A DNA stretch of 64,000 nucleotides from Planctomycetota bacterium (GTDB lineage: Bacteria > Planctomycetota > Planctomycetia > Pirellulales > PALSA-1355), in assembly GCA_003389325.1 (NCBI GenBank), contig QQVE01000048.1, positions 1-64,000 on the forward strand, in the 5' to 3' direction. The notes under the pieces were generated by a model that did not search any database, was not told where the DNA came from, and was given only the letters and a program-made list of their open reading frames with translations. The translations under genes and the position numbers were made by a program. Within the stretch, counting starts at the first letter, position 1. Each line of letters begins with the position of its first letter. Below are positions 63,431-64,000 of the stretch, one piece after another.

Positions 63431-64000
63431 ATGGCAACGACAAAGACACGTAACGAACTGAAGTCTATCAATCCGTTCAATGGTGAGGTTTTGAAAACCT
63501 ACCGCGAGATGACACCAGACGAGGTCGAGGCGGCCACTGCGAAGGCTGATGAAGCCTTTCGGAAGTGGCGCGAGACCACCTTCGAGCATCGTGCTGGCAT
63601 TCTCCGTCGCGTCGCAGAGTTGCTTCGCGAGCGTCGAGAGGAGCTGGCGACTATCATGACGCTGGAGATGGGCAAGAAGATCGAGGACGCGCGTCCGGAG
63701 ATCGATCTCTGCGCCACCATCTTTGACTATTACGCCGACGAGGGCGAGAAGATCCTCGCCCCCAAGGAGTACGACACCAAAGAGGGCAAGGGGACGCTGA
63801 TCAACCAGCCGTTGGGCGTCGTCTACGGCATACAGCCCTGGAACTTTCCGTTCTACCAGCCCTCGCGCGTCGCAGCGCCTCAGCTCATGGCAGGCAACGT
63901 CGTGCTGACCAAGCACGCGTCGAACGTGCCGCAGTGTGCCGAGGCGTTTGACCAGTTGCTCAAGGATGCCGGAGTACCCGAGGGGGTGCATACGAATCTG
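63431..64000 (+). CDS. Aldehyde dehydrogenase (succinate-semialdehyde type), 3' end outside window
   Basis: The first 190 residues are visible from ATG 63431, with AGGAG upstream. Aldehyde dehydrogenase features: SINPFNGEVLKTYREMTPDEVEAA, EMGKKIEDARPEI, and the cofactor segment PLGVVYGIQPWNFPFYQPSRVAAPQLMAGNVVLTKHASNVP. The catalytic Cys and Glu lie beyond the window. The start resembles NAD(P)-dependent succinate-semialdehyde dehydrogenases. Last visible gene of the MarR-controlled cluster. Confidence 0.9.
   Translation, partial: MATTKTRNELKSINPFNGEVLKTYREMTPDEVEAATAKADEAFRKWRETTFEHRAGILRRVAELLRERREELATIMTLEMGKKIEDARPEIDLCATIFDYYADEGEKILAPKEYDTKEGKGTLINQPLGVVYGIQPWNFPFYQPSRVAAPQLMAGNVVLTKHASNVPQCAEAFDQLLKDAGVPEGVHTNL

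Overview
The window is GC-rich DNA that most likely comes from a planctomycete (Planctomycetota, Pirellulales-like). Three neighbouring surface proteins carry the N-terminal 'LEPLExRxLLS'-type motif (LEPR-XLL class) typical of that phylum. There are also two PEP-CTERM-tailed proteins, many short operons without shared function, and no rRNA, tRNA or CRISPR array that I could find. Coding density is high on both strands, and most long antisense reading frames are GC-driven shadows.

Layout. 1-10.9 kb: three secreted/surface proteins, the last a ~2,215-residue protein with 15 tandem Calx-beta repeats and an SdrD_B-like domain. 10.9-20.4 kb: a sugar-type catabolic locus. A five-gene minus-strand operon (aminotransferase, HpcH/HpaI aldolase, Gfo/Idh/MocA dehydrogenase, SDR, Tat-exported sialidase-like protein) is divergent from a sodium:solute symporter, a secreted beta-propeller hydrolase-like protein and a phytanoyl-CoA dioxygenase-like protein. 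20.4-24 kb: a HEAT-repeat protein, an unknown protein, then bacterioferritin and a BFD-like [2Fe-2S] protein that share a Fur-like operator and are separated by a small tandem duplication. 24-30.7 kb: central carbon and trehalose metabolism (PPi-type phosphofructokinase, class I aldolase, GH65 phosphorylase, a beta-PGM/trehalose-phosphatase fusion). 31-35 kb: GltS-like symporter, ornithine-cyclodeaminase-family enzyme, site-2 protease with CBS domains.

35.0-40.0 kb is the most interesting part: a retron-type defence locus. It encodes a helical-repeat (ARM/HEAT-like) protein interrupted by a single-base frameshift, a winged-helix + SWIM zinc-finger protein, a ~159-nt structured non-coding RNA candidate bounded by 17-nt complementary ends, and a reverse transcriptase with the retron hallmarks NAxxH, YADD and VTG. 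The architecture matches what I recall as type XIII retrons (ARM + WHSWIM + RT).

40-64 kb is mixed: a PolX-HhH/DUF72 fusion, an ABM-domain membrane protein, a glycosyltransferase-like protein, two PEP-CTERM proteins, YeiH and NCS1 transporters, an alpha/beta hydrolase divergent from an XRE regulator, methyltransferases, a zinc-ribbon metallo-beta-lactamase-fold protein, a response regulator, a tandem pair of paralogous secreted proteins, a MITE-like element, a four-helix-bundle S23 protein beside another copy of the repeat seen near bfr, and finally a lower-GC MarR-DoxX-pirin-aldehyde dehydrogenase cluster with two matching palindromic operators. Nothing here was computed. All calls come from reading the translated sequence and motifs by eye.
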